Positions 43,731 to 56,999 of a stretch of DNA of 64,000 nucleotides are shown here, in pieces. The position numbers were made by a program, and so were the translations under genes. Numbering within the stretch: the stretch's first letter is position 1; each line of letters begins with the position of its first letter. The DNA is from Ehretia macrophylla (taxonomy: Eukaryota; Streptophyta; Magnoliopsida; Boraginales; Ehretiaceae), in assembly GCA_037974665.1 (NCBI GenBank), contig CM075768.1, positions 13,445,001 to 13,509,000 of the forward strand. The letters are read 5' to 3'. The notes beneath the pieces were generated by a model that saw nothing but the letters and a program-made list of their open reading frames with translations, searched no databases and was not told where the DNA came from.

Positions 43731-46700
43731 ACTCATCCATTCTTATTGTCAATGGAGTCCAAACTTGGTCCTTTGATGATTTTTGTTTTCTTGGTCGGAG
43801 TTGAACTTATAGCAGGTTTGTTAGTACTACTAGAACTTTCAGCAAGCAAGGACTTGAGGCTCACACATGTATTCCCTTTCCATGTACTTGCACTTGGCTT
43901 GATCATAGATGATCCAATCTTCACCGATTTCTCACAAGTATTTGGTGTTGGTGCCTTGACATGCAAACCCGCTCCCGTTGGTATGAATGGTGGTTTTTTG
44001 GGTACTTCAGTAACCTACAAAAAAACAATGTAAGTGTCAAGAGTGGAATTTGAAGGATTGTGTTAATACCTTTTCTTTGGACTTTGAATGTGTAGAAGTG
44101 GACTTAGGAAGTCCAAAGGTGCTTGCTTTCCTCTTCCTTACACTATCTGCAACCTTTGAAGGACACTTTCTCACATCATGACCTTGCTTCAAGCATACGC
44201 TAAACATTACTTTTCTCATAGACAGTTTCTCTACATTTCTTGGCATGCGAGGATTAGTCACAACACTTCTACTATCTGTATTCAATGCATCCACATTTAC
44301 TTGACTACTATCAGCATCTATATGCACATCAGTATTGTTAGTAGTGACATTAACATTGCTGTTAGTCTCTACTGTGATCCCCACATCACTGTATACTGAT
44401 GCCACATTGACTTGGCTGGATTTTGCTACCACTTGAACCTCTTTACTAGTGACATTGACTTGCACACTGCTAGCATTAGTAGAGTTGATATCATCACTAA
44501 TGTCAGTTGATTGTACTTGATTCTCTTGCATTCTTGAGCATTTTCTCTTGTTATGACCCTCTTCACCACATGATGAACATCGACCTCGCAATCCCTTTCT
44601 GCCAAGTGTTCCAGTTTTTGAACTTGCACTTATTTGAGGTCTCCTTGTTGATGTAGTTGATTGGACTTCATCTGGCTCTTTCCTTCTAATTTTTCTTGGT
44701 CTCCCAGGTAGCTTAATTTTTTTTGGTGGATGAATTGGAGGATTTTCTGAAACCGGCCACAAATCAGGACCATTTATCAGGTAAATGACGGGCTCATAAG
44801 CTCTCATATAAGCTTCCTTACTGTAGCATTCATGCACAAAATCTTCAGGGTCACATCCAGCGTGTAACATTGCACTGATTGCATATACACAAGGAATTCC
44901 AGTTAGTTCCCACTTTCTATAAGTACAAACTTTGAGATCAAGATCAACAGTTTATTGGTTTATCCCGAGGGACCTAATCTGAAATTTTTTGTCCCCGCAG
45001 AAGGTTGCATTCCAAGGTCCACCGTGAAGCCTTCTTTTTTGGATAAGCTTGCTTATATTTGGACAAATCTTCTTACTGTATCTTATCATCCGATCTCTTT
45101 TAACTTGCATTTTCGTCATCAAATACAACCTGATCTTCTCTAACATTATCAAAATAGGTTTATCCCTAGCATGCATGATGGCAACATTGAAACTTTCACA
45201 TACATTGTTCAACAACATATCATATTTACTACCTGTATGAAAATGAGACCTAGTCCAAAAGCTGGGACATTCATTTGACAACCATTGAAATGCCTTGTCA
45301 TCTGTATCCTTCACTTCTGCCATAACTGCATTAAACTATTGGACTAATGTTGCTCTTGCAGTATTCCACATTAAATCCTTCAATTTAAGCCCCTTATGCA
45401 ACTTTTTGAAGTTGTTATACAAATGCCTCACACAATGCCTGTGTTCAACATCAGGTAGTATCTCTGCAATAGTAGGTCCAAGTCCCTACAAGAAAGTATA
45501 CAAACATTGTGATTTACGAACATATTGCATACATAATGAAAAGAAAGGTTATGAGAGAATATATCTTCTGCTTATCCGTGATAATAACCCTATTCTCTTG
45601 ATCAGTAATTTCCAAATCTTGTACCAACAACCCAATAAACCAACTCCAAGTGCTCTTATCGTCAGTTTTTACAAGAGCATATGCTACAGGATAGATGCAA
45701 TTGTTAGCATTTGTGCCAATAACGCATAATAAAATCCCATGATGAGGTCCTTTAAGATGATAACCATCTAGACCAATAACTGGTCTACATCCCTATAAAA
45801 AACCTGTCTTACAAGCTTCAAGACAAACATAAAACCTCAGAAATATTTCTTCCCCAGTTTCCTCATCCACTGTAGTTTCTATACCCACAGTTGTACCAGA
45901 ATTTGTTCTCTTGATCTCCTCACAATAGTCCTATAGTCTCTTGTATTAATCTGCGAATTGACCCTCGATAAATTTTTTAACATAATCAAATGTCCTATAG
46001 ACAGTCCGTCTTGACACATTTACTTGGAAATCATTGTGCACCTTAGTTTGAAAATCACTTGCATCCTAGTGCGTAGTCATTCTTAAATAATCCAAGTATC
46101 GAGCACCCAACTCTTTAAAAGTTAAGTGCTTGTGATCAAAATCAGTACCACAATTGTGAACATTGGTCAAGCTTCTTATTTGAAAGGTGTCACTCTCTTT
46201 CACATATATTGCATTTATGAACCACTCCCATGACCTTCCATCACACTTAGCCCAAACTCTAGTTTTGTCATTTTTCACGAACTTCACACTCTTGCGATAT
46301 TTCACTCTATGTGCCTTGATAACAAGTCAAAGCTCTTCAACATTTGTGAATATCATACCTAATACAAATTGAGGATCTTCCATATCCACTTGTCTTCTAA
46401 ATCTTTCAAACCTCTCATGCTTTTTCCCATCCTCATCCACATCACCATCTGAATACCAACTATGTAAGCTGTTATCACTTAAGTCCTCAGAAGAACCTTC
46501 CTCCAGTGGTATATTACCAAAATGTTCAACTGGAACTGAATCTTCTAGTTTCTCATATAGTTTGAAAACACTAGCCCATTCAACTTCATGATCTATATTT
46601 TCATCAAACAATTTGTCATCGTCATCATCATTTAAGTCATTATCACTATCATGAAAACTAGACCCACTACTATCATTGTCAGATGTATGACTGTCATGTC

Positions 46701-47388
46701 CATCAATGTTAACAATCTCATCAACTGCACTCACATTTCTTTTGCCTTTATCCTTTATTAGTCCAATTCTCTTAACTTCTGATTTGCTCCGTTTACTTGG
46801 TGTACTTTGTGTACTTGGTGTAGGGTTATCCGGATAACCCAAGGGTACAAAACTAAGGTATGGTTCCTCAGGTTCCTTCAAATCACCAACAACATCTCCA
46901 GCATTAATATTTCCACCAACACATGACTCAACTTGACTGGGTAATGTCAACTGCAATACTTTATGATCCCCAATTACAAACAAGTCTATGCATTTTTCAT
47001 CAATTGAAGTTGCTAGTGCCCTCATATCCAACACATCTTTCTCTATCATCAACAACTACAAGTCATTGTTTAAATTCATACTAGGTTTCCTATAACAAAA
47101 TCCTGAGTGACTCTCATATCCCAATTCCTTAGCAATACTATCCAATACAATCAATGACATACTATCGTAGTTATGTGAATCAACAAATTTAATGCTACCT
47201 CCGACATACAACTTAGTTCCACCAACATCCTTAAAATCACCACCGAAATGAACCTTCAACCAAAAAATATCTACAAAAACATACAACATATATACCCAAC
47301 AATAAAGAATCTGAAACCGAAAAAATATTTGAAACAAGTAATTAACAACCACATTTAATGGGTATATCTCTTTGATAAAGAGATGCAT
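43731..47388 (-). pseudogene. mudrA-type MULE transposase, broken by stops
   Basis: Read on the minus strand: an N-terminal domain (LKVHFGGDFKDVGG, DSMSLIVLDSIAKELGY, about 47290-47060); an acidic linker; the MuDR DNA-binding part (YRKSVKFVKNDKTRVWAKC, about 46300); the MULE DDE domain (VIGLDGYHLKGPHHG at about 45770, ITDKQKG at about 45580, HRHCVRHLYNNFKK at about 45430); a SWIM zinc finger (CTYRKWELTGIPCVYA, about 44910); a CCHC knuckle (CSSCGEEGHNKRKC); and a C-terminal tail over a 55-bp intron (44015-44069) ending near 43731. Eight in-frame stops were seen (five TAG, two TAA, one TGA) but no frameshift. An intron at 45486-45564 has AT instead of GT at its donor. The enzyme would cut at the 200-bp TIRs; this copy cannot make it. 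Confidence 0.85.
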
Positions 47389-47399
47389 TTGTTCTCATG

Positions 47400-48155
47400 T
47401 TGTTCATTAAAATGAAAAATACACAACTCTTTGCAAATACTTCACATCTATAAGCAGTTCACATGGGCTTGTTTGACACCCGTCAAGTCATTCTCCATTA
47501 ATTCACTTCATAAAGTAAAAGAGTGATTCTCATGTATAAGTTAAAATAACAATAAAAAACAATTTTACAAGAAAAAAGCAAAGCATACCAACATAAAGAG
47601 TAAATAAGTCTTGGTTTTAATTAATACAACCGGTACATTTTCATAATCACTTATAAACTATGTGTTTATTCGTCTATTTACACAACAAAATGATATTTAT
47701 GTCTACATTGGCTTGCTAGTTATACTTGACTAATGATTGCATTTTTTATGATTAATGATGGACTAGTGGTGGACAAATGTTTCTTTTTTGTCAAATAACA
47801 CTCACTACCGAAACACTACATGCTTACATATAAAGTAATATAATACTTTTAATTCATAGAAGTCACATTATTGGTAGGAATGAAATAGATGAAAACCTAA
47901 GCTATTATACACTGCTAATTGCACTGCCGAAACCCTAGGTCATTGAAACCCAATTTTTAATTCATTTGTAGCCAAATTGAAACCCTAAGTCTATGCATTT
48001 TTTATTAATTTCATTTGCTAGTGCCCTAAAATTGATGAAAAATTGAAGTTTTTGCAGCCAATGTGAACAGAGTGAAGTTGCAGCTATTTACTTGTTACCA
48101 TCGCAATTTTGCAGCGAGAAGAAGATTTGCAGCGAGAAGATGATTTTGCCGGCGT
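47400..48155. other. MULE internal noncoding region upstream of mudrA
   Basis: This is the presumed mudrA promoter and leader, AT-rich. Near its right end short repeats of GCAGCGAGAAGAAGATTTGC type occur, and they resume after the solo LTR at 51040-51090, confirming that the LTR split one continuous region. Confidence 0.5.
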
Positions 48156-48159
48156 GTAG

Positions 48160-51008
48160 TGTGAGACCTCGTACCGAGCCAGTATAGAGTCCATGTGCAT
48201 TTTATAACATTTCATATAATTTAGCATCATTTAATATGCATTTATATCAATTAATGTATATTTATATAATTTAACGTGCATTTGTCTCGATTTACATGCA
48301 TTGCATTGGTTAACGTGCATTTAGGTAATTAATTTAGCGTAGCTAGTAATTATAACCTATCCAATTCAATAGCTAGTTAGAGTAATTAAACTAAAATTAA
48401 AACAATTAGAATTAACACTAGGATAACTAACTAGTAAAACACAATCTAGTTGGAGGGCACTCTCGTCATTAGGCAATTTAGATATTATAACTCAACACAC
48501 ACTACACCATATACACACACAAAAATACTATAACACACAAACACACTCCAATACACACTCATCTACACAACTCAACACATCAGACATACACACACCCACA
48601 CGACACACACACAACACACACTCAGATTTTCAACCATAGAAAAGAGAGAAAGAAGAAAGAAAAGGGAAGGAGAAGGAAGAGGGGAGGCATTTTAAGTTAT
48701 TTTCAAGCTTCCTAGCACTATTTCTTGCATTCAATCACAAAGCTAAGGTGAGGGTTTAAATTGTTTTCTAAATGTTTTTAAGCTCATGAGTATGTGTGTA
48801 TATGTGTATGCTTAGTCTTGCATGCTTAGAAGCCAAGAACACATGTTTGAACATTTTTGGAAAATCCCGGGTAGCCAAGAACACATGTTTAAATTTGGAG
48901 GGTCACTAGATTTTTCAGTTTTAAACATATATTTTAGAAATAGGCTAAGGCTAATTTTGACTTTAAGACCCCAAAAAATGGCAAAAATTGTAAGTCGTTC
49001 TGGATAGGTACTGGTACTGGACAGTTTTTGTGCAATCTTACGGAAATAGTCATAACTTTTAGATATTAAGTAGAAATTGAGTGAAATTTACGGCCAGAGT
49101 TAAAGAATTCATAGATCTTTGATTCGATATATGATTCACTAAATTCTAAGATCATTTGCTAGGGTAACTGAATGAAGAAAATCAGGTCATTTTATGAAGA
49201 ACTATGTTGGTGATTATTAGTAACTTTGTTTTGAAGTATATTATGTGTTTATATTACGTAGATCAGGACTATATGATTGAAATAAGAACTGGACATAGAT
49301 TTAAGTGGTTGATTTTGTATGTTTTAAATAGATTTTATGAATAAATGTTAATAGATCTTGCATAGGAACTTGATTATGAAGCCCTATACAACTTGTATGC
49401 CTTGTAGTTGCCTATTTCATGTTTTAGATTGGTTTGTCTGATGATTTCTAAGGATATAGCAGGCTGTCCAGATTTATTATGATATATATATGTATGATTT
49501 GAGATGATATTGAGGTTACATGTTGATTAATCTTGTAGTTAGAGAAATATATAAAGCCCTTGTTGATTATTCACTTAAATGGTGTTGAATGATGAATTTA
49601 CATGGCTTGATTGGTGGATTTACTCGATCGGATTTTTGATAGATTCGCGCAATGTTTTTTCGAAGGCTATATCTCACTCAATTCAACTCTAAATTGAGTT
49701 CCGTTTGATTTTAGAGTTATCTAAATTCAATAAACTTCGATTCTATACCAAAATCAAATTAATTGGAGTTTAGAAACATAGGCAAATTTACCTCCTAAGT
49801 TAGGATAATGTAGGAGTATTGGATTTGTTGGTGTGTTTAGTGTGTGATATTGGTAGATGATATTGTTTGAGTGGTTAACTTGCAAATTCTTATTATTATG
49901 TGCTAATACTAAATGAGCTTACAAGCTAGATATTGTGTGTGTTATATGTCCATACGAGTGTATGATAAATGCTTGACACGTTACATGATACGAAATATAG
50001 AATGTACTCGAATATGCTATATGAATGACTAAACTTCCTAGCTTATGTAGATGTATATGAATTGTAAATGCGCGTGTCAGTTGCAACCATTAATGAATGC
50101 GGTAGCAACGAGACCTCCAGGCAGCGACGGGCTCGCCGGTATATCTCGCCTACCGAGGTAGTAACGAGACCTCCAGTCAGAGGTAGGGCTTACTGGTATA
50201 TCTCGCCTACCAAATGTTATCATCCCTTCTAATTCAAGACTCATTGATCATCTTACGGGTCGGGACCCAGTGATATCTTGGAAGAGCTAGATTGTTAAAT
50301 GTTACTAAAGCTTGATTGTATATCTTGTAACCATTATTATTAGAGAAAGTGACGGGACCTCCAAGTTTGCGGGTATATCTCAACCCTCTCATTGTTGATT
50401 GAAGGCTTGTGTTAAGGATAGTTTGCGTGGTTAGATGCATGACATGATTTATCAAACTGATTACGAAAAGATAAAATCTTTGTGAAAACCCTTCATTGTT
50501 TTCCTCCTCACTGAGCTATACGCAAGGATCTAGCTCACCCCTCTTTTTAACAATTTCAGGTGACAATTAGCCCGAGCAAGCTCCTATGTGGTTGCAAGCT
50601 ATATTGATGTGTTGTGATGGATTTCTGTTCTAGTTGGTCTACATGCTTGCTTGCGGAGTTTTAGCTTATTGTTATAACAAGTTATTTTTGTAAATTGATC
50701 AAGCATTATTTTGTAATATTATTTTGGTAAATTAGATACCTAGCTAGGTTTGATCTTTATTCTTTTGAGACTTATAGCTAGGATGATGAACAGATGGTTC
50801 TTGGGTTGGTTATTATGTAACAGGGTGATGTAATCCTTTAAGGCCGATAGTTTGGGAGAATTTTGAAAGTCTTTGGAAACTTCTTGTGGCGTTTTTAAAT
50901 TGTTATTCACAGGTTTTAAAGCTTTCAGGTTGTTAATCTCAGAGATAAGAGTTACGAACGTCATGTTTCGGCCTTAGCCTAGTGATGGGTCGGGGTTGGG
51001 GCGTGACA
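48160..51008 (+). mobile_element. Solo LTR, 2849 bp, Gypsy-type, nested in the MULE
   Basis: It starts TGTGAGACCTCGTACCGAGC and ends GGGTCGGGGTTGGGGCGTGACA. The perfect 5-bp duplication TGTAG flanks it (48155-48159, 51009-51013). Internal landmarks include a CA-rich stretch (48480-48630) and a tandem pair of about 75 bp with CGAGACCTCCAG...TATATCTCGCCTACC (50105-50215). It contains no coding region and is a fossil of LTR recombination. The large size and termini suggest a chromovirus-type Gypsy family. Confidence 0.85.
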
Positions 51009-51358
51009 TGTAGAGTTGCAACCACTTTATTGATTTTTCAGCAAGAAGAAGAGTTGCAGCGAAAAGTTGAAGTTTTTGCAGCAATGTTAGGGTTATCGGG
51101 TTTGATAATAGAATTGGGGATTTTAGTATTATGTAGTCAATTGCTTGCAAAAAGATGATTTTGTCCCCAAAAGATGTTAATGCCCTTGCTAAAAATCCTC
51201 ATGTGCTATGCATGTGACTAAACCGATAGTTTTTTGACGGAAGAACTGACGGTGACACAAGTTGAAAAGATGAAGGACTGATATATGGTCGTTTGAAAGA
51301 TGAAGAACTAACTAGACAATAACGAAAAAGATAAGGGACCTAATAGGTCATTTACCCT

Positions 51359-51504
51359 AATTATTATGTTGGACCACTTCTTCCTAGATTGGAGTTATTT
51401 TCCCTTCAAAATTTGCGTCACCAATATTGCGATAAGAGATCACATTAAATTCCTTGCCCTTGTCACTGTAGTACTTGTGACTAAGATTCCATTTAATGAT
51501 CATA
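51359..51504. other. Short intergenic stretch right of the MULE
   Basis: Nothing recognised between the MULE end and the following hAT-like end. Confidence 0.5.
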
Positions 51505-51745
51505 TATTCAGGGGCGAAATCAGGATTTTAAAATTTGAAGGGCCAAGATTCAAATAAAAATATTCATGACAAGGGAAAAAAATAGGGGGAAAGGGATGGA
51601 GGGGAGGGGGAGAGGGCATCGTTAATTTATTTTTAACGATACTATATATATTTTTTTCATGACAATAATTTTTTTTAACGATACTAGATAAACTATTTTG
51701 AAAAAAAAAATCTTGGGGGACCCGGGCCTGCAGCCTACATATGTT
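51505..51745. mobile_element. hAT-like terminal remnant
   Basis: CAGGGGCGAAATCAGGATTT with TTTGAAGGGCCAAG at the left resembles hAT ends of CAGGGGCGGA type. GGGGGACCCGGGCCTGCAG at about 51716-51734 recalls the CCCGGGCCCCC beside the hAT fragment at 22043. No opposite terminus or target duplication was found. Confidence 0.4.
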
Positions 51746-54410
51746 TGAATAATTTTTTTGCCATTAACTTTACTTTAAATTAAATTAGGTATATCAAAGA
51801 TCAGGTTTAGTATCAAATAATATTATGATAGATGATTTAACGATGGTAAGTTATTCATGTAATTATATACAGTTATAGTAAAATAATGTGAACAATTAAT
51901 TACTATTGAATCTCTCTCATAACGTTATTTGATATAAAAGGGTTCATATCTAAGTCATGTATGTTTGCAAGGACTATCATAACAGTGTATATAGTCAACA
52001 TTTTGAGTTGTTTATAAGACCATAACATATAAGTTTTCAGCAGTTAAAGGCAGATATTTTAGCATCATATACCATGCTGACAAGTGAGTAATTAGACCAA
52101 ATGCATTTCAGGATTATAATGTTCAATCTTGGGTTGGGATATTTGATAAGGTAAAAATACTGAGTATTTAGCTCTAATAGGTGCATGGATGACCTGCAAT
52201 AAATAATGGGGTTGAATCTTGGAAGATAACCTCCAACAATCAAATTAATGATCATAGAACAATAAGTTTGAACTCGATTAATTTGAATTGGAGGATGATT
52301 TTAGAGAGAGAAAATATGAGTGTGAATGTATGAGAAATGAATTTACCTTCATTTGGTATAGGGACGGAGCTAGGTACCGAGAGTTAGGGTAAAAACTACA
52401 GTAGCACAGTCAATAACTAAAAGTTTAGGGACACTCGTCTATACATAATTAATACTTAATTTATGGACATCATAACAACTATAAAAATGTAACCACCAAA
52501 ATAACATATAGTTTTCAAGACATGATTATTTTCATATAATAATGACATAGCATATAAAAGAGAGAAAAATAAATAATTACATTAATACAAAATGTACATT
52601 TTATAATTATTCTCAGTGTGACTTCATATTTTGAAATCGTTAAATAATTAACTCATTATCGATGCCATAAAATATGTCACTTTCTATGTATTATCACAAC
52701 ATTAAACACTAATGAGAGTGACTAAATAAAAAATTTACAGCGTTTTATTGAGCAAAAATTAGCAAATTTAAACCATAACTTCTATTCTGTAGCTAGCCAA
52801 ATCACTAGAACAAAACCAAAATTTTCCTACCCTTTTGAATAATAATACACCTACATGGGTTTAAATTTTATTGAATCTTGAGAGTGAATTTTAAGTTAGA
52901 TTTGGGGTATTTGGTTTTGACAATCGGTGAAAAAAAAACACGATGGAGAAATTTTTTTTTTTAATACATTAAGGCAAGACATGTTGCCTTCAATGTATGG
53001 TTGTGCATACACTGGAGACAACATGCCTCTGCCCCTGATTTGGTGTAAGGAGGGGGTATTTATACACACTCGTCAGCTCTTCCAGTTTTTCGGGACTAGT
53101 CAACATAGTTGATGGGACATTTTTTTTCGTGTGCCAAATGCAAATATAAAAAAAACAACAGGTGATGGAACATCCGTGATTTTCACTAGTTCTCTAACAG
53201 AGTAGACATTACCATGCTCAAGTGGGTTTCTCCATGTTAAGGTCTTTCGGTGCCGAGTTGACCTCGTTGAGGCATCCCTCCCCATAGAGCCTATAAAGTG
53301 CAGAACCTTCTTGATTTGCTGAAGTCGGTCGAGGTCTTTTCTATGATACCTTGAGTCAGGACTCTACCCATTTCAGTATTAAAATTTTTAAGCAATTTAT
53401 AGGAGTTTTGAGTTCACTATTACCAATAACATGTGATTGACCTATTTGTACCAGTACCAGACTCTGAAATGTTGAAGCCTTTAACAAATTTTAGAAAATA
53501 AAATCTTAAATCCATTACCCCTTTTATGAGATGATAAAAATGGAACAAATTTTAAATTCGCCAGTAGAGAATTAATCAAATTCATCATATACACTACTTT
53601 GATAAGTCATTTTCTAATGTCTTTTCCTGAGACTATAGTCTTTATCGCCATAAAGATCTTGACAAATAAATGTAAACTACTTCTTTTAACGAAGGTTATA
53701 AGGGTGTCATGCATGATGCATCACGTATGTGGAGTACTGCATGCTGATAAATGCAAAAATGATTAAAGCTATATGCTGTTAGGTGAGTAGAGTACAACAA
53801 AGAAAGATTGGTACCTTAAGGAGCAATGTTGCAATAAATAAGATGGAAGTATTTTTCAGTGTTTTGGCTTTCCCTAGCCTAGTTCCTTTGAAATTCATAT
53901 TAAATCATAAGTCGTTTTGTTTTTATCACTTGAATACTATTTTTTATATTTATGTTTAGTTGGTATACTAAAAAAAATAATTAAAAAAATTATTATTTTA
54001 GCATACCAAAAAATATAATATTTAAATAATAAAAAATATAATGGTATATACCAATACTTTCAAATCGCATGATGAGTTCTCTACTTATTAAATCCATTGT
54101 CGCATTGAAAGCAAGCAACATATCGATATCTTAATAAATATTGTAGTCTCAATTCAAGCAACACGTGGATTAGCTTGTAATTAAATTGGAGCCTCCAACA
54201 ACAAATGGAATGCACTGCATTGGATCACTGTCGTGCATGGCTGACGAAACATCTCTTAAACTAGTTGTTAGATAACCTTGGCTATGCCTCCATTGTGACA
54301 AAAATAAAAAATAAAATAAAGCAACATGTGCCATAGTAAAGCAGTTTATTCATTTTTCTTATACTCTTCCCCGAGCACTTGGAGCCTTATTTCTTACCAA
54401 AAAATAAATA
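51746..54410. other. Intergenic, no gene recognised
   Basis: AT-rich, with a GGGACGGAGCTAGGTACCGAG phrase near 52362 that looks like another hAT-type end. Short frames at 52927-53112 (plus) and 53100-53285 (minus) overlap somewhat GC-richer DNA, but neither resembles a known protein. Confidence 0.5.
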
Positions 54411-54450
<40 letters not shown>

Positions 54451-54452
54451 TA
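54411..54452. repeat. (ATA)n microsatellite
   Basis: Near-perfect AATAAT repeat of about 40 bp. Confidence 0.9.
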
Positions 54453-54885
54453 TGGGGGATAAAAACACTTAGTTGAATGCGAAACATAGTTTGAATTATG
54501 GGAAGTAGATGGCAGCTGAAAGTTTAGAGATTGTTCTGCTAATTAGAACCTTTTTGCACGAATTAGCAACTAGATGAAGTCATTGCTTAGGCCTTATGAT
54601 TTTCTTTCTAACTCGGGACGAATTTAAAATTTTTTCTTAGTGGGGGCTAATTAAATATTCATATATGACCAATTTTGCTTTTTCCACGAGGGTTAATTTA
54701 AATTTTTAACCAAAAAAATACCTTAAAAATACACTAATTTTTAACAATTAGAGCCCAAACTCACTCCTTAAAACTCCACTCTAAGCGTTAGTGAGAGTTG
54801 CAACCACTGTTGGCCCCCAAGTAAATCCACCCTCAACTATCAGTGAGATTAATATGTTAACTTGAATTATGAAGTGAAAAGCTTT
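54453..54885. other. Intergenic, nothing recognised
   Basis: AT-rich, no supported frame or repeat termini. Confidence 0.5.
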
Positions 54886-54889
54886 TACT

Positions 54890-55095
54890 TACTTATTTAA
54901 CAATAAGAAAAGACATAATTGTTGAAGAATTTAATTGTTTCACATGGATAAATCACGACTTTAAAGACCAGTATACAAGATTTTGAGTTACTCCACTTAA
55001 CACCAATTAGTTTTAATTTAAATGCAACCACATGTGGTTGTTCAATAATAACTAATTAGTATCATGGCACTTTTGATCTAGGAATGAAACTCTGA
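54890..55095. repeat. TRIM-like remnant (related to 19827-19960)
   Basis: GAGTTACTCCACTTAACACC followed by AATTAGTTTTAA is the reverse complement of the core of the repeat at 19835-19890. GTATCATGGCAC near 55062 lies where a primer-site-like motif would be expected. It is a single diverged copy. Confidence 0.4.
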
Positions 55096-55640
55096 ATCTT
55101 TGCTGCAAGGCAATTTTAAACCATCATCACTGCATTTTTTTATTTGGATATTGTCCCATTACAAATTATGTACTACTACAATGATTTTTTAAGTAACTAA
55201 TACGTAACTCTTAAAAAATTATTTTAATTAAACTGTAATTTTTAAAATCATTGCAAAAAAATAATTTCATGAGTAACTACTACAAAAAAGTGATAAAAAA
55301 TTAATCTTGACAATTAAATAAAGCTGTTGCAATAAGATACCTTTACAAGGGTTGCTACAAAAAAACTAAAATATTGTAGTGCATGCTTAGAAACAAATTA
55401 TAATTATTGCAAAAGTGAAAAGAAAAAGGTGATTATGTGATAATAGCTATTCAAAAAAAATTACGATTTTGTGATAATAGCTATCCAAAAAAGTTATGTA
55501 GTTTCTTTGTTTTGTTTTTTCCTCTTTTATATCAAGTGAGTTAATAGAAAGTGCTTAAACTGTAGTCGAAGGAGCCAAAAGAGATAATAATCAGATCATC
55601 TTACCGTAATTTTTTTTGTCGATAAATACTCTTATTATCC
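55096..55640. other. AT-rich intergenic, nothing recognised
   Basis: A duplicated phrase GATTATGTGATAATAGCTAT / GATTTTGTGATAATAGCTAT (about 55430-55490) is the only visible structure. Confidence 0.5.
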
Positions 55641-55721
55641 TTGTGGGCTCTCTGGAGTATAGTCATTAATACAATATGGCCAGATACCCTCGTAGTCTCT
55701 GTACAGTATAGTCATTAATAC
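55641..55721. repeat. Short tandem duplication, about 55 bp, at the LTR insertion site
   Basis: AGTATAGTCATTAATAC occurs at about 55655-55671 and again at 55705-55721 with similar sequence before each. The solo LTR inserted at the end of the second copy. Confidence 0.6.
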
Positions 55722-56179
55722 TGTTAGGAATAATGCTCAAAAGTCAATAAATTATATTTTAGAATTATGAATAATATGTTATTTAATTTATTAATTCATT
55801 TAATATGGACAATTTATTTATTTACTATAATTTTTTTGATTAAATAAATAAAGTCCTTAGAATACTATTTATAAATTCTATCCTTAAGAGTAAGGATATG
55901 AGTGACGGAATTTATAATCATAAATATATTTTAAAAGTTGTCCCCGACCATAGGATAAACTAATTGGGCGTTAGTTTATCCGGATAGATCGGATTACAGT
56001 CTACTAACCAAATTATATGAGATATCAGTTTGGGCGATTTGTCTCATATCGTTATAGTAGATGTATAAGTACTTATTGTAAATAAGTAACTGGACTTGAT
56101 CACCGATACAACGAATTACATGGAATGTCAATAATTCGCTGTATCATGTAATCATGCAATTAATCCACTACAAAAATTA

Positions 56180-56720
56180 AGCTATTTTGTGACGGTCAGT
56201 AAACATTACATTTTCATCACAAAAAGGTATTTGTGACGAAATTGTGACAAAATTTAAGTTGTCGCGAAACATGGCGTGGCAAAATCAATTTTCGTCACAT
56301 TTTTGTTGCAATGTGACGAATTTGCGACGATTTAGAAAGCTGAAACTTTTCGTAGCAAATTCATCTCAATGCGACTAATTTGCTACGAACTATGATTGTC
56401 GATAAATCGTGGCAATATTTCGTGGTAAAATCGTCACCAGATGTTCGTGGTAAAATTGTGGCCGGATGTTGTCGCAAATGCGTCCCAAACTATTTTCGTC
56501 ACAAAACCGTGGCAGTTTTCAAATTATGTTTGTCACAAAAGCGTGGCTATATTTCATTTCATTTGTCACAAATTTGTGACGATATTGAAACTAATTTCGT
56601 CACAAAATAGTCGCAATTTTCAATTATATGTTCGTCACAAATTCGTGACATAATGAAACTGTGTTTGTCACAAAATGGTCGCAATTTTTAAATTATGTTC
56701 ATCACAAATTCGTGACAATT
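56180..56720. repeat. CACTA left subterminal repeat array
   Basis: More than a dozen copies of a word near TTTGTGACGAA / TTCGTCACAAA in both orientations, spaced 15-35 bp. Such arrays bind the TnpA-type protein in En/Spm; open frames here are by-products of the repeats. Confidence 0.85.
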
Positions 56721-56999
56721 TTCAAATCCACTATTCTTATATTACTTATAATATCATATTATTTGTCCTGCTAAATTATAAAATAACATTCATAATTGAA
56801 TCTCATTAATTTCTGAAAGCAACCCCATAATTAAATCTCAAATAATTATACAACCTACACATCTATTTAAATGAACACAAATCTCCACAAAGTAGTTAAA
56901 TATACATAATAGCCACCATTCAACAAAGTTTTCTTCTTCAAACATACATTCTAAAAGAAATACTAAATGTACATCTATCATACCATGACCTTATAGATC

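Larger units (their letters stand above)
42195..51358. mobile_element. Large MULE with about 200-bp TIRs and two convergent genes
   Basis: The left TIR (42195-42395) starts AGGGTAAATGACCTATTAGG. The right TIR (about 51160-51358), read on the minus strand, starts identically and stays about 90 percent similar through AGCAAGGGCATTAACATCTT. Long TIRs and a mudrA-type transposase define a Mutator-like element. Genes: a small GRF-domain gene (42779-43114, plus) and mudrA (43731-47388, minus), converging. A 2.85 kb solo LTR (48160-51008) is nested near the right end, so the original element was about 6.3 kb. The left flank is microsatellite, and no clean 9-bp duplication could be read. Confidence 0.9.

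Noticed and set aside
43704-44033. 109-codon plus-strand hydrophobic frame
   Set aside because: It is the antisense of the mudrA C-terminal exon, which has better support from the splice site and continuity.
52927-53285. Two short overlapping frames in somewhat GC-richer DNA
   Set aside because: Neither matches a known protein and no splice sites extend them convincingly.
56380-56653. Two overlapping plus-strand frames of 70-76 codons
   Set aside because: They run through the CACTA subterminal repeat array; the repeated FVTK/VCHK-like residues simply reflect the DNA repeat.
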